A stretch of 64,000 nt of DNA, taken from positions 62,001-126,000 of the forward strand of contig NZ_JBQKME010000005.1 in assembly GCF_052115865.1 (NCBI RefSeq), in the 5' to 3' direction. A model generated the notes under the pieces. That model did not search any database. It was not told the DNA's origin and saw only the letters and a program-made list of their open reading frames with translations. Origin of the DNA: Fundicoccus_A sp052115865 (GTDB taxonomy: Bacteria > Bacillota > Bacilli > Lactobacillales > Aerococcaceae). Positions 7,648-15,946 of the stretch are shown here, one piece after another (the first letter of the stretch is position 1; each line of letters starts with the position of its first letter). The translations under genes and the position numbers were made by a program.

Positions 7648-8790
7648 ATGATATACTTGGATCATGCAGCGACAACGCCTATTCACCCTGAAGTTGTTGA
7701 GACAATAACGGAAGCTCTAGTGTCGGATTATGGAAATCCATCCAGTATTTATCGAATTGGTAAACAAGCAAAAAGAAAGATTAATACGGCGCGAGAGAAG
7801 ATGGCAGAACTGTTAGCTGTTAATTCGAATCATTTGTATTTTACAAGTGGGGCAACGGAAGCCAATAATTGGGCATTAGTGCATCAAGCTCGCCTAGCCA
7901 AAAAGCTAGGTAAAGGTAATCATATTGTTGCGACTGCGATTGAGCATCCTTCCGTCCGTGAAAGTTTGTTGTCTTTGGAAAGTGAAGGATTTGAAATTAG
8001 CTGGATCCATCCAGATGACAATCATCAAATTACAGTTGAAGCTTTTGATGTAGCTACAACACCACAAACTATTGGTTGGGTAGCAATGGCGGTTAATAAC
8101 GAGGTCGGCTCTATTTTACCTGTCAAAGAATTAGGACAGCGAGCCAAAGTAAATAACTTGTGGTTCCACGTTGATGGCGTTCAAGCGATGAATGGAACGG
8201 TTAAAGAAATTATTCCATATGTGACGTCTTTTTCAGCTTCTGCTCATAAATTTAATGGGCCAAAAGGGATAGGTTTTTTAATTTATCAACCTTGGGATAC
8301 TGAAATGATGTTAGAAGCATTGATTCATGGAGGCTCACAAGAATTTAGTAAACGAGCTGGGACAGAAAATACACCCTATATTCTTGGTATGGCAAAAGCT
8401 TTAGAATTAATCTTAAATGAAAGCTTTGATGAAGAAGGACATTTCAATCATTTATTTCAGTATTTAATTGAACAACTTGACATAAATAATATCGAATATA
8501 AACTAAATGGTGATGGTGAACATCATTCAAAACATATTGTTAATCTATGGTTTCCAGGTCTATCTTCTAGTCAATTTTTGATTCAGATGGATTTGGCTGA
8601 AATATATATATCAGCAGGAAGTGCTTGTTCAGCTGGTTCACTTGAAGATAGTTTGATTTTAAAAGCTTATTATCCCAAGGAAGCTCAACGTTGGCAAGAG
8701 AGTATCCGTATTTCATTTGGTAGACAAACCCAGATTGAAGAGATAGATTATTTAATAAAACAAATAAAATTAATGAATGAAAGGAGCTAA
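7648..8790 (+). CDS. Cysteine desulfurase (NifS/IscS family)
   Basis: A 380-residue PLP enzyme that takes sulfur from cysteine as a persulfide. The fold-type I markers are YLDHAATTP at residues 3-11, FTSGATEANN near 70, IEHPS near 104, HVDGVQA near 178, and SASAHKFNGPKGIGFL with the PLP-binding Lys near 200. The catalytic loop is SAGSACSAGS with the acceptor Cys near 328. The start has GGAGG upstream. The downstream mnmA gene implies that it supplies sulfur for 2-thiouridine at U34 of tRNA, like YrvO of Bacillus subtilis, which occupies the same neighbourhood. It overlaps the ribosome binding site of the DUF1831 gene, so the three genes look like one operon. Confidence 0.93.
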   Translation: MIYLDHAATTPIHPEVVETITEALVSDYGNPSSIYRIGKQAKRKINTAREKMAELLAVNSNHLYFTSGATEANNWALVHQARLAKKLGKGNHIVATAIEHPSVRESLLSLESEGFEISWIHPDDNHQITVEAFDVATTPQTIGWVAMAVNNEVGSILPVKELGQRAKVNNLWFHVDGVQAMNGTVKEIIPYVTSFSASAHKFNGPKGIGFLIYQPWDTEMMLEALIHGGSQEFSKRAGTENTPYILGMAKALELILNESFDEEGHFNHLFQYLIEQLDINNIEYKLNGDGEHHSKHIVNLWFPGLSSSQFLIQMDLAEIYISAGSACSAGSLEDSLILKAYYPKEAQRWQESIRISFGRQTQIEEIDYLIKQIKLMNERS

Positions 8791-8794
8791 ACAA

Positions 8795-9133
8795 ATGGCA
8801 TTTAGTAATGTAGCAACACTTAAAGGGTTTAATCGTTCATTTAAGATTAATCCGGAATGTCGTCCGTATACGCTGCGTGATAATGGTTTTGAAGATACAA
8901 GAGGTGGCAATTTCCAATATAAACGTCCATTGGATGTGGAACACCGCAATGGCTTAGTTTTAAAAGTTACTATAAACAGTGATTTGACACAACTTAAAAT
9001 TTCAACGGTTAATACTAAAGGTTTACAAAGTGTGGATGTTATGAAATTAGCTAACAATGATATGGTTGTAGAGAAGATCAACTTTATTTTTGATGGCTTT
9101 GTTGATAGAGATGTATTTATTGAAGTAGAGTAA
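8795..9133 (+). CDS. DUF1831 family protein
   Basis: A 112-residue soluble protein of the DUF1831 family, small proteins found in Lactobacillales between the desulfurase and mnmA. I chose ATG 8795, which gives MAFSNVATLKGFNRSF. AAGGAG at 8781-8786 sits at ideal distance, whereas an earlier ATG at 8777 lies inside the preceding gene and has no such site. The sequence is charged, without membrane segments, and contains TLRDNGFEDTRGGNFQYKRPL. Its position between a sulfur donor and a tRNA thiolase suggests a role in that relay, but this is inference from context; the biochemical function is unknown to me. Confidence 0.82.
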   Translation: MAFSNVATLKGFNRSFKINPECRPYTLRDNGFEDTRGGNFQYKRPLDVEHRNGLVLKVTINSDLTQLKISTVNTKGLQSVDVMKLANNDMVVEKINFIFDGFVDRDVFIEVE

Positions 9134-9166
9134 TTTTAGAATATTATTTAAGAAAGGAGAAAATTG

Positions 9167-10288
9167 ATGACTGATAATAGTAAAACACGTGTCATTATTG
9201 GTATGAGTGGTGGGGTTGACTCATCTGTTGCAGCATTATTATTAAAGCAACAAGGTTACGATGTTATTGGGTTGTTCATGAAAAATTGGGATGATACAGA
9301 CGAAAGAGGCTATTGTACTGCAACTGAGGACTATGAAGATGTGGCTAAAGTAGCGGATCAAATTGGGATTCCTTATTATTCAGTTAATTTTGAAAAGGAA
9401 TATTGGGACCGTGTGTTTGAATATTTCTTAGAAGAATATCGTAATGGTCGCACACCTAATCCAGATGTTATGTGTAATAAAGAAATCAAATTTAAAGCCT
9501 TTCTTGATTATGCGATGGGTCTAGGTGCAGATTATGTGGCAATGGGACATTATGCTCGTCTAGAACGTGACGAAAATGGTGTTGTGCACTTATTGCGTGG
9601 AGTTGATAGCAATAAAGATCAAACCTATTTCTTAAGTCAATTATCACAAGAACAACTTCAAAAAGCGATGTTTCCCCTAGGTCATTTAAACAAAAAAGAA
9701 GTAAGACAAATTGCCTTAGATAATAATTTAGCGACAGCTACAAAAAAAGATTCTACCGGTATTTGTTTTATTGGTGAAAAAGATTTTAATACTTTCTTAT
9801 CCAACTATTTACCAAACCGTAGTGGTCAAATGATGACACGTGACGGTGAAGTGAAAGGGACACATGCTGGTTTAATGTATTATACAATCGGCCAACGTCA
9901 TGGTTTAGGTATTGGTGGCGGTGGTGAAAGCAATGATCCATGGTTTGTGATTGGGAAAGATTTAGCGACACAAACTTTATATGTTGGTCAAGGCTATCAC
10001 CATCCAGAACTTTATGCAGATTCACTCGATGCATCTAATATCCAATTTACTACAGCTGATTTACCAAATAGTTTTGAATGTACGGCTAAATTCCGTTACC
10101 GTCAAGACGATGTGAAAGTAAAGGTTGTATTAGACGATAATCGAACTACTGCTAAAGTTTACTTTGATGAGCCTGTTAGAGCTATTACACCTGGACAAGC
10201 TGTTGTATTTTATGACGAAGAAGAGTGTTTAGGTGGCGGAATTATTGATGCTGCTTATGTTGCGGATGAAATGCGACAATACGTTTAA
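9167..10288 (+). CDS. mnmA: tRNA-specific 2-thiouridylase MnmA
   Basis: A 373-residue enzyme that installs sulfur at C2 of wobble uridine 34 in the tRNAs for Glu, Gln and Lys. The N-terminal PP-loop is GMSGGVDSS at about residues 12-20. The two catalytic cysteines are in PNPDVMCNKEIKF near 102 and in TKKDSTGICFIGE near 200. The central and C-terminal beta domains follow, with TIGQRHGLGIGG and PGQAVVFYD. ATG 9167 follows AGAAAGGAG; the TTG one codon earlier is a less likely start. It sits 33 bases after the DUF1831 gene in the same operon, and the adjacent desulfurase is its probable sulfur donor. The assignment is secure. Confidence 0.96.
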   Translation: MTDNSKTRVIIGMSGGVDSSVAALLLKQQGYDVIGLFMKNWDDTDERGYCTATEDYEDVAKVADQIGIPYYSVNFEKEYWDRVFEYFLEEYRNGRTPNPDVMCNKEIKFKAFLDYAMGLGADYVAMGHYARLERDENGVVHLLRGVDSNKDQTYFLSQLSQEQLQKAMFPLGHLNKKEVRQIALDNNLATATKKDSTGICFIGEKDFNTFLSNYLPNRSGQMMTRDGEVKGTHAGLMYYTIGQRHGLGIGGGGESNDPWFVIGKDLATQTLYVGQGYHHPELYADSLDASNIQFTTADLPNSFECTAKFRYRQDDVKVKVVLDDNRTTAKVYFDEPVRAITPGQAVVFYDEEECLGGGIIDAAYVADEMRQYV

Positions 10289-10380
10289 TAAATATCCATA
10301 TTTTGCTGAAACTATCTCGCAATTTCAACTTATTTATGCTAATATTACATACGGACTATTTTAAATAGGGGGATATTAAT

Positions 10381-10617
10381 TTGTATAATGCATTGGTAGT
10401 AGCATTAATTGTTGTTTCAATCTTATTAATTATTTTAGTAGTAATGCAACCTTCAAAAAGTAATGCAGCAAGTAGTTTAACAGGAGGAAACGCTGACGAA
10501 CCTCAAGCAAGGGTTAAAGCCAGAGGATTTGAGGCTTTTCTACTTAGAGCAACGACTGTTTTAGGTGTTTTATTTTTTGTTTTAGCACTTGCAATCACTT
10601 ATTTAGCAGGTAAATAA
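10381..10617 (+). CDS. secG: Preprotein translocase subunit SecG
   Basis: A 78-residue inner-membrane component of the SecYEG translocon. Two hydrophobic segments at about residues 4-21 and 55-75 flank a polar loop with the SecG-like segments MQPSKSNAASSLTGG and RGFEAFLLRATTVLG. The start codon is TTG, with AGGGGGA 10 bases upstream. The order secG-rnr-smpB is the usual Firmicutes arrangement. A terminator separates it from rnr. Confidence 0.94.
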   Translation: MYNALVVALIVVSILLIILVVMQPSKSNAASSLTGGNADEPQARVKARGFEAFLLRATTVLGVLFFVLALAITYLAGK

Positions 10618-10621
10618 GAGG

Positions 10622-10654
10622 AAGCTTCTGATTAAATAATCAGAGGCTTTTTAT
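10622..10654 (+). terminator. Rho-independent terminator after secG
   Basis: The arms AAGCTTCTGATT and AATCAGAGGCTT form a 12-bp stem with a wobble and a 4-base loop, followed by TTTATTTT. Confidence 0.85.
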
Positions 10655-10748
10655 TTTAGTGCTCATAATTGTTTTCAATACTATTTCGATGAATATAATG
10701 ATATAGTGAATATAAGGTATTTATACTTAGTACGAAAGGTGGGCAATT

Positions 10749-13085
10749 ATGAGCCTAACAAGTTTAGAAAAAAAAGTACTGGCATTTTTAAAAGAAAATA
10801 ACGAACGAGCATATAAACCAGACGAAATCGCACATCAATTAAATTATTCTGGCAGTAAAAATTATAAGAAATTAATTAAAGCCTTGGCTTTTTTAGAACG
10901 TGTGAATGAAGTTGAAGTCGATCATCGTGGTCGTTTTCAATCTTTAAATCAAGAAAAACTTATTGTAGGAACTTATCGTGCCAATGACCGCGGCTTTGGT
11001 TTTATTGATTATGCTCCTGAACAACCTGATTTATTTGTACCCCCTGGAAAATCAGGTGTGGCTATGAATGGTGATACGGTTGAAGTTTTGGTGACTAAAG
11101 CAGTTGATCCGTCTACAGGAAAAGGTTCAGAAGCAGAAGTGGTACATATCGTTGAACGTTCGGCAACAACTTTGGTAGGAGTATTTACTTCGTTTAACCA
11201 GATTTTAAGGGAGTCAACGGGCTATTTAGGGTCGTTGAAACCTCAAGGTGATTACAGTGATTTAGTAACGGTCTTTATTAAAGAAGATGGCATTCATCCA
11301 GCCGATCAAACGATTTGTTTGGTAGAAATAACAGAGTATCCACAAGCTGATGAACCCAACCATTTAGAAGGTGTTGTTGTTAAGGAAATTGGTCATAAGG
11401 ATGCACCTGGTGTGGATATTCTTGCTATTCTTTATCAGTTTGGCATTCCGTCAGAATTTCCAGAAGCGATCATAGAAGAAGCGGAACAAATTCCACAAGT
11501 GATTGATCAAGAAGAGGCTAGTCGTCGCCGGGACTTGCGTGATGAATTGATTATCACCATTGACGGAGCGGATGCTAAAGACTTAGATGACGCGATATCT
11601 TTAAAACGTCTTGAGAATGGGAATTATTTATTAGGGGTTCATATCGCGGATGTGTCCTACTATGTAAAAGAAAATAGTCCTATAGATCAAGAAGCTTTTG
11701 AAAGAGGGACATCAGTTTACTTAACAGACCGTGTTGTACCAATGTTGCCACAACGATTATCGAATGGGATTTGTTCTTTACACGCAAATGAAGATCGACT
11801 AGCTGTATCTTGTGAAATGGAAATAGATGGTAAAGGGAAAGTTGTTAATTATGATATTTTCTTAAGTGTCATTAATTCATCATACCGTATGACCTATACC
11901 GATGTTAATGCGATTTATGATGGGGACGAAGCATTAAGAGAAGAATTTAAAGAAATTGTTCCAATGTTAGATGATATGTTGAATTTACATTTAATTTTAG
12001 AAAAAATGCGCCATCAAAGAGGGGCTTTAAACTTTGATGCACCTGAAGCTAAAATTATTGTTGATGAAAATGGTCATCCGATTGATATTGAATTGCGTGA
12101 AAGATTCCAAGGGGAACGCTTAATTGAATCATTTATGCTAGCAGCTAATGAGACAATTGCTGAGCATTATACACAAAAGCAAATTCCTTTTATCTACCGT
12201 ATTCATGAACAACCTGATGAAGATCGGATGCAAAAATTTGCTGAGTTTCTTACATCATTTGGTGTCATCTTAAGAGGCAACGTTGAAACCATTCGACCTA
12301 AGCAACTACAAGAAGCTTTGGATGATTTAAAGGAACATCCATATTATCAAGCTGTTTCTACTTTAATGTTGCGTAGTATGAAACAGGCCAAGTATAGTGA
12401 AGAACCTTCAGGGCATTATGGTTTAGCTGCGGAAGATTATACGCACTTTACTTCGCCAATCAGACGTTATCCGGATTTAATTGTGCATCGTATCATTCAC
12501 TTAGACTTAGAACGTAAATTATCTAATAAAGAACAAGCACGCTGGGAAGGCATTCTGCCTGAAATTGCTGAACATTCATCGAAAATGGAACGTCGTTCAG
12601 TGGATGCAGAACGAGAGACCGATGCTTTGAAGAAAGCTGAATATATGGTGGATAAAGTTGGGCAACAATTTGAAGGAATTATTTCATCTGTCACTTCCTT
12701 TGGTATTTTTGTTCAATTACACAATACGGTAGAAGGATTAATTACGTTACGTAAATTAACGGATGACTTTTATCAATTTAACCAAGATCATATGATTTTA
12801 ATTGGTGAAAAAACAAATAAAATCTATCGTATTGGACAATCAGTCACCATTGAAGTAGAAAGTGTTGATGTAGCTGAAAAAGAAATTGATTTTAATTTAA
12901 TTGATGCTACACCGATAGAAGATTTTGATTTAAAACAATTAAACCGTCAAAAGCAAATAACAAAAAACAAAAAAGATAAAGATCGAAATAAAAATAATAT
13001 GCGTCGTCAAGCACGAAAAAGTAGCAAACAATCTAATCGTTCAAGCAAAAGGCAGAATCAATCGAAAACGAGAAAGAGAAAGTAA
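10749..13085 (+). CDS. rnr: Ribonuclease R
   Basis: A 778-residue 3'-to-5' exoribonuclease that degrades structured RNA and acts with tmRNA/SmpB on non-stop mRNAs. In order it has an N-terminal winged-helix segment at about residues 1-65 (EKKVLAFLKENNERAYKPDE), cold-shock domains, and the RNB catalytic domain with IDGADAKDLDDAISL near 268-282 carrying the metal-binding aspartates. An S1 domain near 635-715 (GIISSVTSFGIFVQL) follows. The C-terminal tail of about 50 residues is very rich in Lys, Arg, Ser and Asn, as expected for RNA binding. A GAAAGGTGG site precedes ATG. It is followed 29 bases later by smpB, in keeping with their shared role. Confidence 0.96.
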   Translation: MSLTSLEKKVLAFLKENNERAYKPDEIAHQLNYSGSKNYKKLIKALAFLERVNEVEVDHRGRFQSLNQEKLIVGTYRANDRGFGFIDYAPEQPDLFVPPGKSGVAMNGDTVEVLVTKAVDPSTGKGSEAEVVHIVERSATTLVGVFTSFNQILRESTGYLGSLKPQGDYSDLVTVFIKEDGIHPADQTICLVEITEYPQADEPNHLEGVVVKEIGHKDAPGVDILAILYQFGIPSEFPEAIIEEAEQIPQVIDQEEASRRRDLRDELIITIDGADAKDLDDAISLKRLENGNYLLGVHIADVSYYVKENSPIDQEAFERGTSVYLTDRVVPMLPQRLSNGICSLHANEDRLAVSCEMEIDGKGKVVNYDIFLSVINSSYRMTYTDVNAIYDGDEALREEFKEIVPMLDDMLNLHLILEKMRHQRGALNFDAPEAKIIVDENGHPIDIELRERFQGERLIESFMLAANETIAEHYTQKQIPFIYRIHEQPDEDRMQKFAEFLTSFGVILRGNVETIRPKQLQEALDDLKEHPYYQAVSTLMLRSMKQAKYSEEPSGHYGLAAEDYTHFTSPIRRYPDLIVHRIIHLDLERKLSNKEQARWEGILPEIAEHSSKMERRSVDAERETDALKKAEYMVDKVGQQFEGIISSVTSFGIFVQLHNTVEGLITLRKLTDDFYQFNQDHMILIGEKTNKIYRIGQSVTIEVESVDVAEKEIDFNLIDATPIEDFDLKQLNRQKQITKNKKDKDRNKNNMRRQARKSSKQSNRSSKRQNQSKTRKRK

Positions 13086-13114
13086 ATAATTGCAGTTGTA
13101 GGTGAAATTAGACT

Positions 13115-13573
13115 ATGAATAAAACAAAAGATAAACCATTAGCACAAAATCGTAAAGCACGGTATGATTATGAAATTATCGAAACTTTTGAAGCAGGTTT
13201 AGTTCTTAAAGGGACTGAGATAAAGTCTGTTAGAAATGGTAAAATAACCCTTCAAGATGGTTACATATCAATATATGGGGGAGAAGCATGGTTAAAAAAT
13301 GTTCATATTAGCCCTTATGAACAAGGGAATATTTTTAATCATGATCCCCTACGTGATCGTAAATTACTTTTACACAAAAGTGAAATTTCAAAATTGGAAA
13401 ATGAGACCAAGCAATCAAGTATGACGGTTATACCACTAAAAGTCTATCTTGTCCGTGGTAGGGCAAAAATATTAATTGGCTTAGCGCGTGGTAAAACAAA
13501 ATATGATAAACGTCATACTTTAAAAGAACAGCAAGCAAAAAGAGATATCGACCGTGCTTTAAAAAGCCGTTAG
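13115..13573 (+). CDS. smpB: SsrA-binding protein SmpB
   Basis: A 152-residue OB-fold protein that brings tmRNA to stalled ribosomes. The characteristic N-terminus NRKARYDYEIIETFEAGLVL is followed by GTEIKSVRNGKITLQDGYISI, then GRAKILIGLARGKTKYDKRHTLKE near the C-terminus, which matches the tmRNA-binding and ribosome-interacting tail. It is co-directional with rnr and 29 bases away. The ribosome binding site is weak (TAGGTG), so translation may depend partly on coupling to rnr. The ssrA gene does not follow within the window, since a terminator closes the unit directly. Confidence 0.96.
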   Translation: MNKTKDKPLAQNRKARYDYEIIETFEAGLVLKGTEIKSVRNGKITLQDGYISIYGGEAWLKNVHISPYEQGNIFNHDPLRDRKLLLHKSEISKLENETKQSSMTVIPLKVYLVRGRAKILIGLARGKTKYDKRHTLKEQQAKRDIDRALKSR

Positions 13574-13576
13574 TTC

Positions 13577-13620
13577 AAATAACTCGTAAGACTGTATACA
13601 GCAGCTTACGAGTTATTTTT
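13577..13620. terminator. Bidirectional terminator between smpB and the comG operon
   Basis: The arms AAATAACTCGTAAG and CTTACGAGTTATTT form a perfect stem of 13-14 bp. It has T residues on the plus-strand exit and a matching A-rich side for the convergent minus-strand operon. Confidence 0.88.
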
Positions 13621-13622
13621 AT

Positions 13623-14414
13623 TTAATCTATATTTTCTTTTTCAAACAAAAAACCAGTATATCGTATTAAAGCTTTTCCTCTTTGGATTTCTTGTGTAAA
13701 TTGCGTATGATAACTATGATCAAAGCGATTAACATGATATTCAAACTGCTGAATAGAAGGGACGAACTGGATGTTCATATAGTCGCTATGAAATTGCTGT
13801 CCTTCAACAATAGGTTGCTTCCATTCAAATTGACGATTTCGTTGGCGTTGATTGGCCAAACGATAACCATTTGATAATAAATCATCTTGAATAAGATAAA
13901 AAGCTGCTAACCAATCAGTTTTACCTTCATTTAACTGCGGATGATTTAAGTATTGATAGCTTGCGTCAGGCATAATTTGACCAAAACAGTGCAAGTCAGC
14001 CATAGAAGAGCAATAATTTAATCCTATTTCATCCACAAAGACTTCAGTATAATACAACCAAAAACGTTCGTGATCACCTTCGGTCTCAAGTTGTTTAATA
14101 CCGAATTGGCAGTTTAATGGCCATGCTTGGATGACACTATGATTAGCGTCTATTTCTTGATGGATTAAATTAATTTGTGAACTGATTGTTTGCTGTAAAT
14201 CTTCGCTAATCAAATCAGTATCTACTGTTAAAAAATTATCCAGCATTAAATAATGGATTTGAGCTAAATAGTAATTTTGATAAGCTTTATTTTGAGAACT
14301 TTGTGTATAATTTAACCTAAGAATCCCCCAGTAGATCAACTGACTAATCACCATAAACACAAGAACGATTGGCATCGAATAGGCAAGCTTAGCTTGTTTG
14401 CTTCTATTTTTCAC
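13623..14414 (-). CDS. ComGG-like last gene of the comG operon, unusually long
   Basis: A 263-residue protein at the position of comGG, the last minor pilin of the competence pilus operon. It opens with a basic stretch, MKNRSKQAKLAYS, and one hydrophobic helix at about residues 13-32 (MPIVLVFMVISQLIYWGIL). It lacks the FTLxE prepilin cleavage motif of the other subunits, as ComGG/GspK-like proteins often do. The rest is soluble, acidic and aromatic-rich. Known ComGG proteins are usually near 100-150 residues, so this one is about twice the usual size. The start is GTG, with AAGGGAG upstream. Operon position makes a pilus role likely; homology to ComGG is not evident from sequence alone. Confidence 0.6.
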   Translation of the reverse strand: MKNRSKQAKLAYSMPIVLVFMVISQLIYWGILRLNYTQSSQNKAYQNYYLAQIHYLMLDNFLTVDTDLISEDLQQTISSQINLIHQEIDANHSVIQAWPLNCQFGIKQLETEGDHERFWLYYTEVFVDEIGLNYCSSMADLHCFGQIMPDASYQYLNHPQLNEGKTDWLAAFYLIQDDLLSNGYRLANQRQRNRQFEWKQPIVEGQQFHSDYMNIQFVPSIQQFEYHVNRFDHSYHTQFTQEIQRGKALIRYTGFLFEKENID

Positions 14415-14436
14415 GCATTCACTCCCTTAGCTAAGT

Positions 14437-14862
14437 CTAATTTTGCCTGATTAACAAACGACTTTCAAAAACTTGAAGATTTTGAAATTGCAGGCGAATA
14501 TCAATAATATTATCATTTAAGTTAAGCGTCCAGTTTTTGACTTGATATAAATAAGGATGGTGGCCAGGTGTTTTGTAGATTTTATTATTTTGATAAATAA
14601 TTTGATAAGCTTGATTATTTGTTGGATCTCTTAAATAAATAATATTATTTTGAACTTTTTCAAATTTAAATTGTTCTAATTCTTTTTCTAAAGTAATAGT
14701 GAATAGCTGCCATTCAGTCGATTGATCAAAACGAATGTACTCATTAATTTGATTGTAATGGTTAAAACAGGCCATCAAACCACTGATAATTAAACTGAAA
14801 ACAAACAAGGATAATAACATTTCTATGAGCGTAAAAGCTTCCTTATGTTTTTTATCCATCAT
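14437..14862 (-). CDS. comGF: Competence pilus minor pilin ComGF
   Basis: A 141-residue type IV pilin-like protein. The N-terminal class III signal is MMDKKHKEAFTLIEMLLS, with Ala rather than Gly before the processed Phe, and a hydrophobic helix runs to about residue 30. It overlaps the end of comGE by 11 bases, so the two are translationally coupled. The C-terminal region, with LNDNIIDIRLQFQ, resembles the ComGF domain. It is probably a minor subunit of the pseudopilus needed for DNA uptake. Confidence 0.82.
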   Translation of the reverse strand: MMDKKHKEAFTLIEMLLSLFVFSLIISGLMACFNHYNQINEYIRFDQSTEWQLFTITLEKELEQFKFEKVQNNIIYLRDPTNNQAYQIIYQNNKIYKTPGHHPYLYQVKNWTLNLNDNIIDIRLQFQNLQVFESRLLIRQN

Positions 14863-15181
14863 TTTGCATCAATAGCTCAATTTGATAAGAGCTTCCATCA
14901 TTAAAAAATATTTGACAGTATAAAGGTTGACATTCAAATGCATCGACTGTGAATTGAGCATGTTTTGCTGGATAAACTATTCCTTGTGTCTCCATATCCA
15001 TCTTGACGTGCTCATAAAAAATTCTCAATTTGCTGGCTTCAGCATATTCATTCTTGATCCGTTCAACTTCTTGAAAATAAGCGGGGACATACAACATCAA
15101 TATGAAACTAAAAACACTAAAAGCAATTAAACTTTCAAAAAGAGTGAAAGCTTGTTTGTTAACGTATTTCAAAACGACCAC
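14852..15181 (-). CDS. comGE: Competence pilus minor pilin ComGE
   Basis: A 109-residue pilin-like protein with the N-terminal segment NKQAFTLFESLIAFSVFSF, which matches a prepilin peptidase site with Ala at the cleavage position. It lies between comGD and comGF and overlaps both, by 23 and 11 bases. Assignment to ComGE rests on operon order and the pilin signal; the short C-terminal domain is poorly conserved in the family. Two cysteines in ECQPLYCQ near the C-terminus could form a disulfide outside the cell. Confidence 0.78.
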   Translation of the reverse strand: MVVLKYVNKQAFTLFESLIAFSVFSFILMLYVPAYFQEVERIKNEYAEASKLRIFYEHVKMDMETQGIVYPAKHAQFTVDAFECQPLYCQIFFNDGSSYQIELLMQNDG

Positions 15182-15590
15182 TTCCTAACTGAAATACCAA
15201 TGAAATACTCTTATTTTCTTTTTGATGATAAAATGTTATGGTATCAAAACGATTGGTTCGACCATTAGCAAGATAGAAAAAGCTGTAAGTCTTTTTTATT
15301 TGCCAATCCTCTGGAAAATATAAATAAGTTAAAACATGAGCTGAATCTAGCGATTCGATGCTGAGAAGTTGATGTGTTTGATTAAAAAGAACGCGGATGG
15401 TCTGATTTCTCGTAATGGCCTGCGTTTGAGCATCATTTAATTCTTGAGTTAGTTGATCAAAGAAAATCCGATTATTGATGGAATCCATTAAATGATTGTT
15501 TGGAATCCAAGTAAATATCACTAACATAAAACCAATAATTAATAGAACTAGTAGTGACTCTAATAAAGTGTATCCACTTTTTGTATGCAT
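15159..15590 (-). CDS. comGD: Competence pilus minor pilin ComGD
   Basis: A 143-residue pilin-like protein with the prepilin signal MHTKSGYTLLESLLVLLIIG: cleavage after Gly, Tyr as the first mature residue, Glu at +5. The hydrophobic helix extends to about residue 28. A GspH-like beta domain follows (TRNQTIRVLFNQ, QLGSGRFEIR at the end). Its start codon immediately follows or overlaps the end of comGC at 15590. It is a minor subunit of the competence pilus by order and sequence. Confidence 0.82.
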   Translation of the reverse strand: MHTKSGYTLLESLLVLLIIGFMLVIFTWIPNNHLMDSINNRIFFDQLTQELNDAQTQAITRNQTIRVLFNQTHQLLSIESLDSAHVLTYLYFPEDWQIKKTYSFFYLANGRTNRFDTITFYHQKENKSISLVFQLGSGRFEIR

Positions 15591-15934
15591 TATGGTTCAG
15601 TTGTTAATAAAGGTGGTGTCAGGGTAACATCATCGGTTAAACCTAATAAGGTTTTGGCTTCATTAGATTGCTTAACAGTAATATAACCTCCTGTTGTTAA
15701 TTTAGCTAAAGTAATATCATTATCACCTTCAACTAATTCATAAGTATTCATTTGCATTTCAATGATTTCTGCAATATTAGACTTAGCTTGTTCCTGAATA
15801 CGATTTCTTTGACCGGCAACGTTTGGGATAATAATCGCCATTAATAGTGCTACAATCACCAACACGACCAACATTTCTACCAACGTAAATCCGGACTTCT
15901 TTTTCTTTATCGTTTCTTGTTTTCTAATTTCCAT
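15590..15934 (-). CDS. comGC: Major competence pilin ComGC
   Basis: A 114-residue major pilin of the transformation pilus. The N-terminus KKKKSGFTLVEMLVVLVIVA is a textbook class III signal, with cleavage between Gly and Phe and Glu at mature position 5. The hydrophobic helix then ends in IIIPNVAGQRNRIQEQA, typical of ComGC. The start follows an AGGAGG site on the minus strand (15940-15945). ComGC is expected to be cut by the ComC/PilD peptidase and assembled by ComGA and ComGB. Confidence 0.92.
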   Translation of the reverse strand: MEIRKQETIKKKKSGFTLVEMLVVLVIVALLMAIIIPNVAGQRNRIQEQAKSNIAEIIEMQMNTYELVEGDNDITLAKLTTGGYITVKQSNEAKTLLGLTDDVTLTPPLLTTEP

Positions 15935-15946
15935 TATTATAACCTC

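Noticed and set aside
8777..8794. Earlier start for the DUF1831 protein
   Set aside because: That ATG overlaps the desulfurase gene and covers the AAGGAG site that clearly serves ATG 8795.
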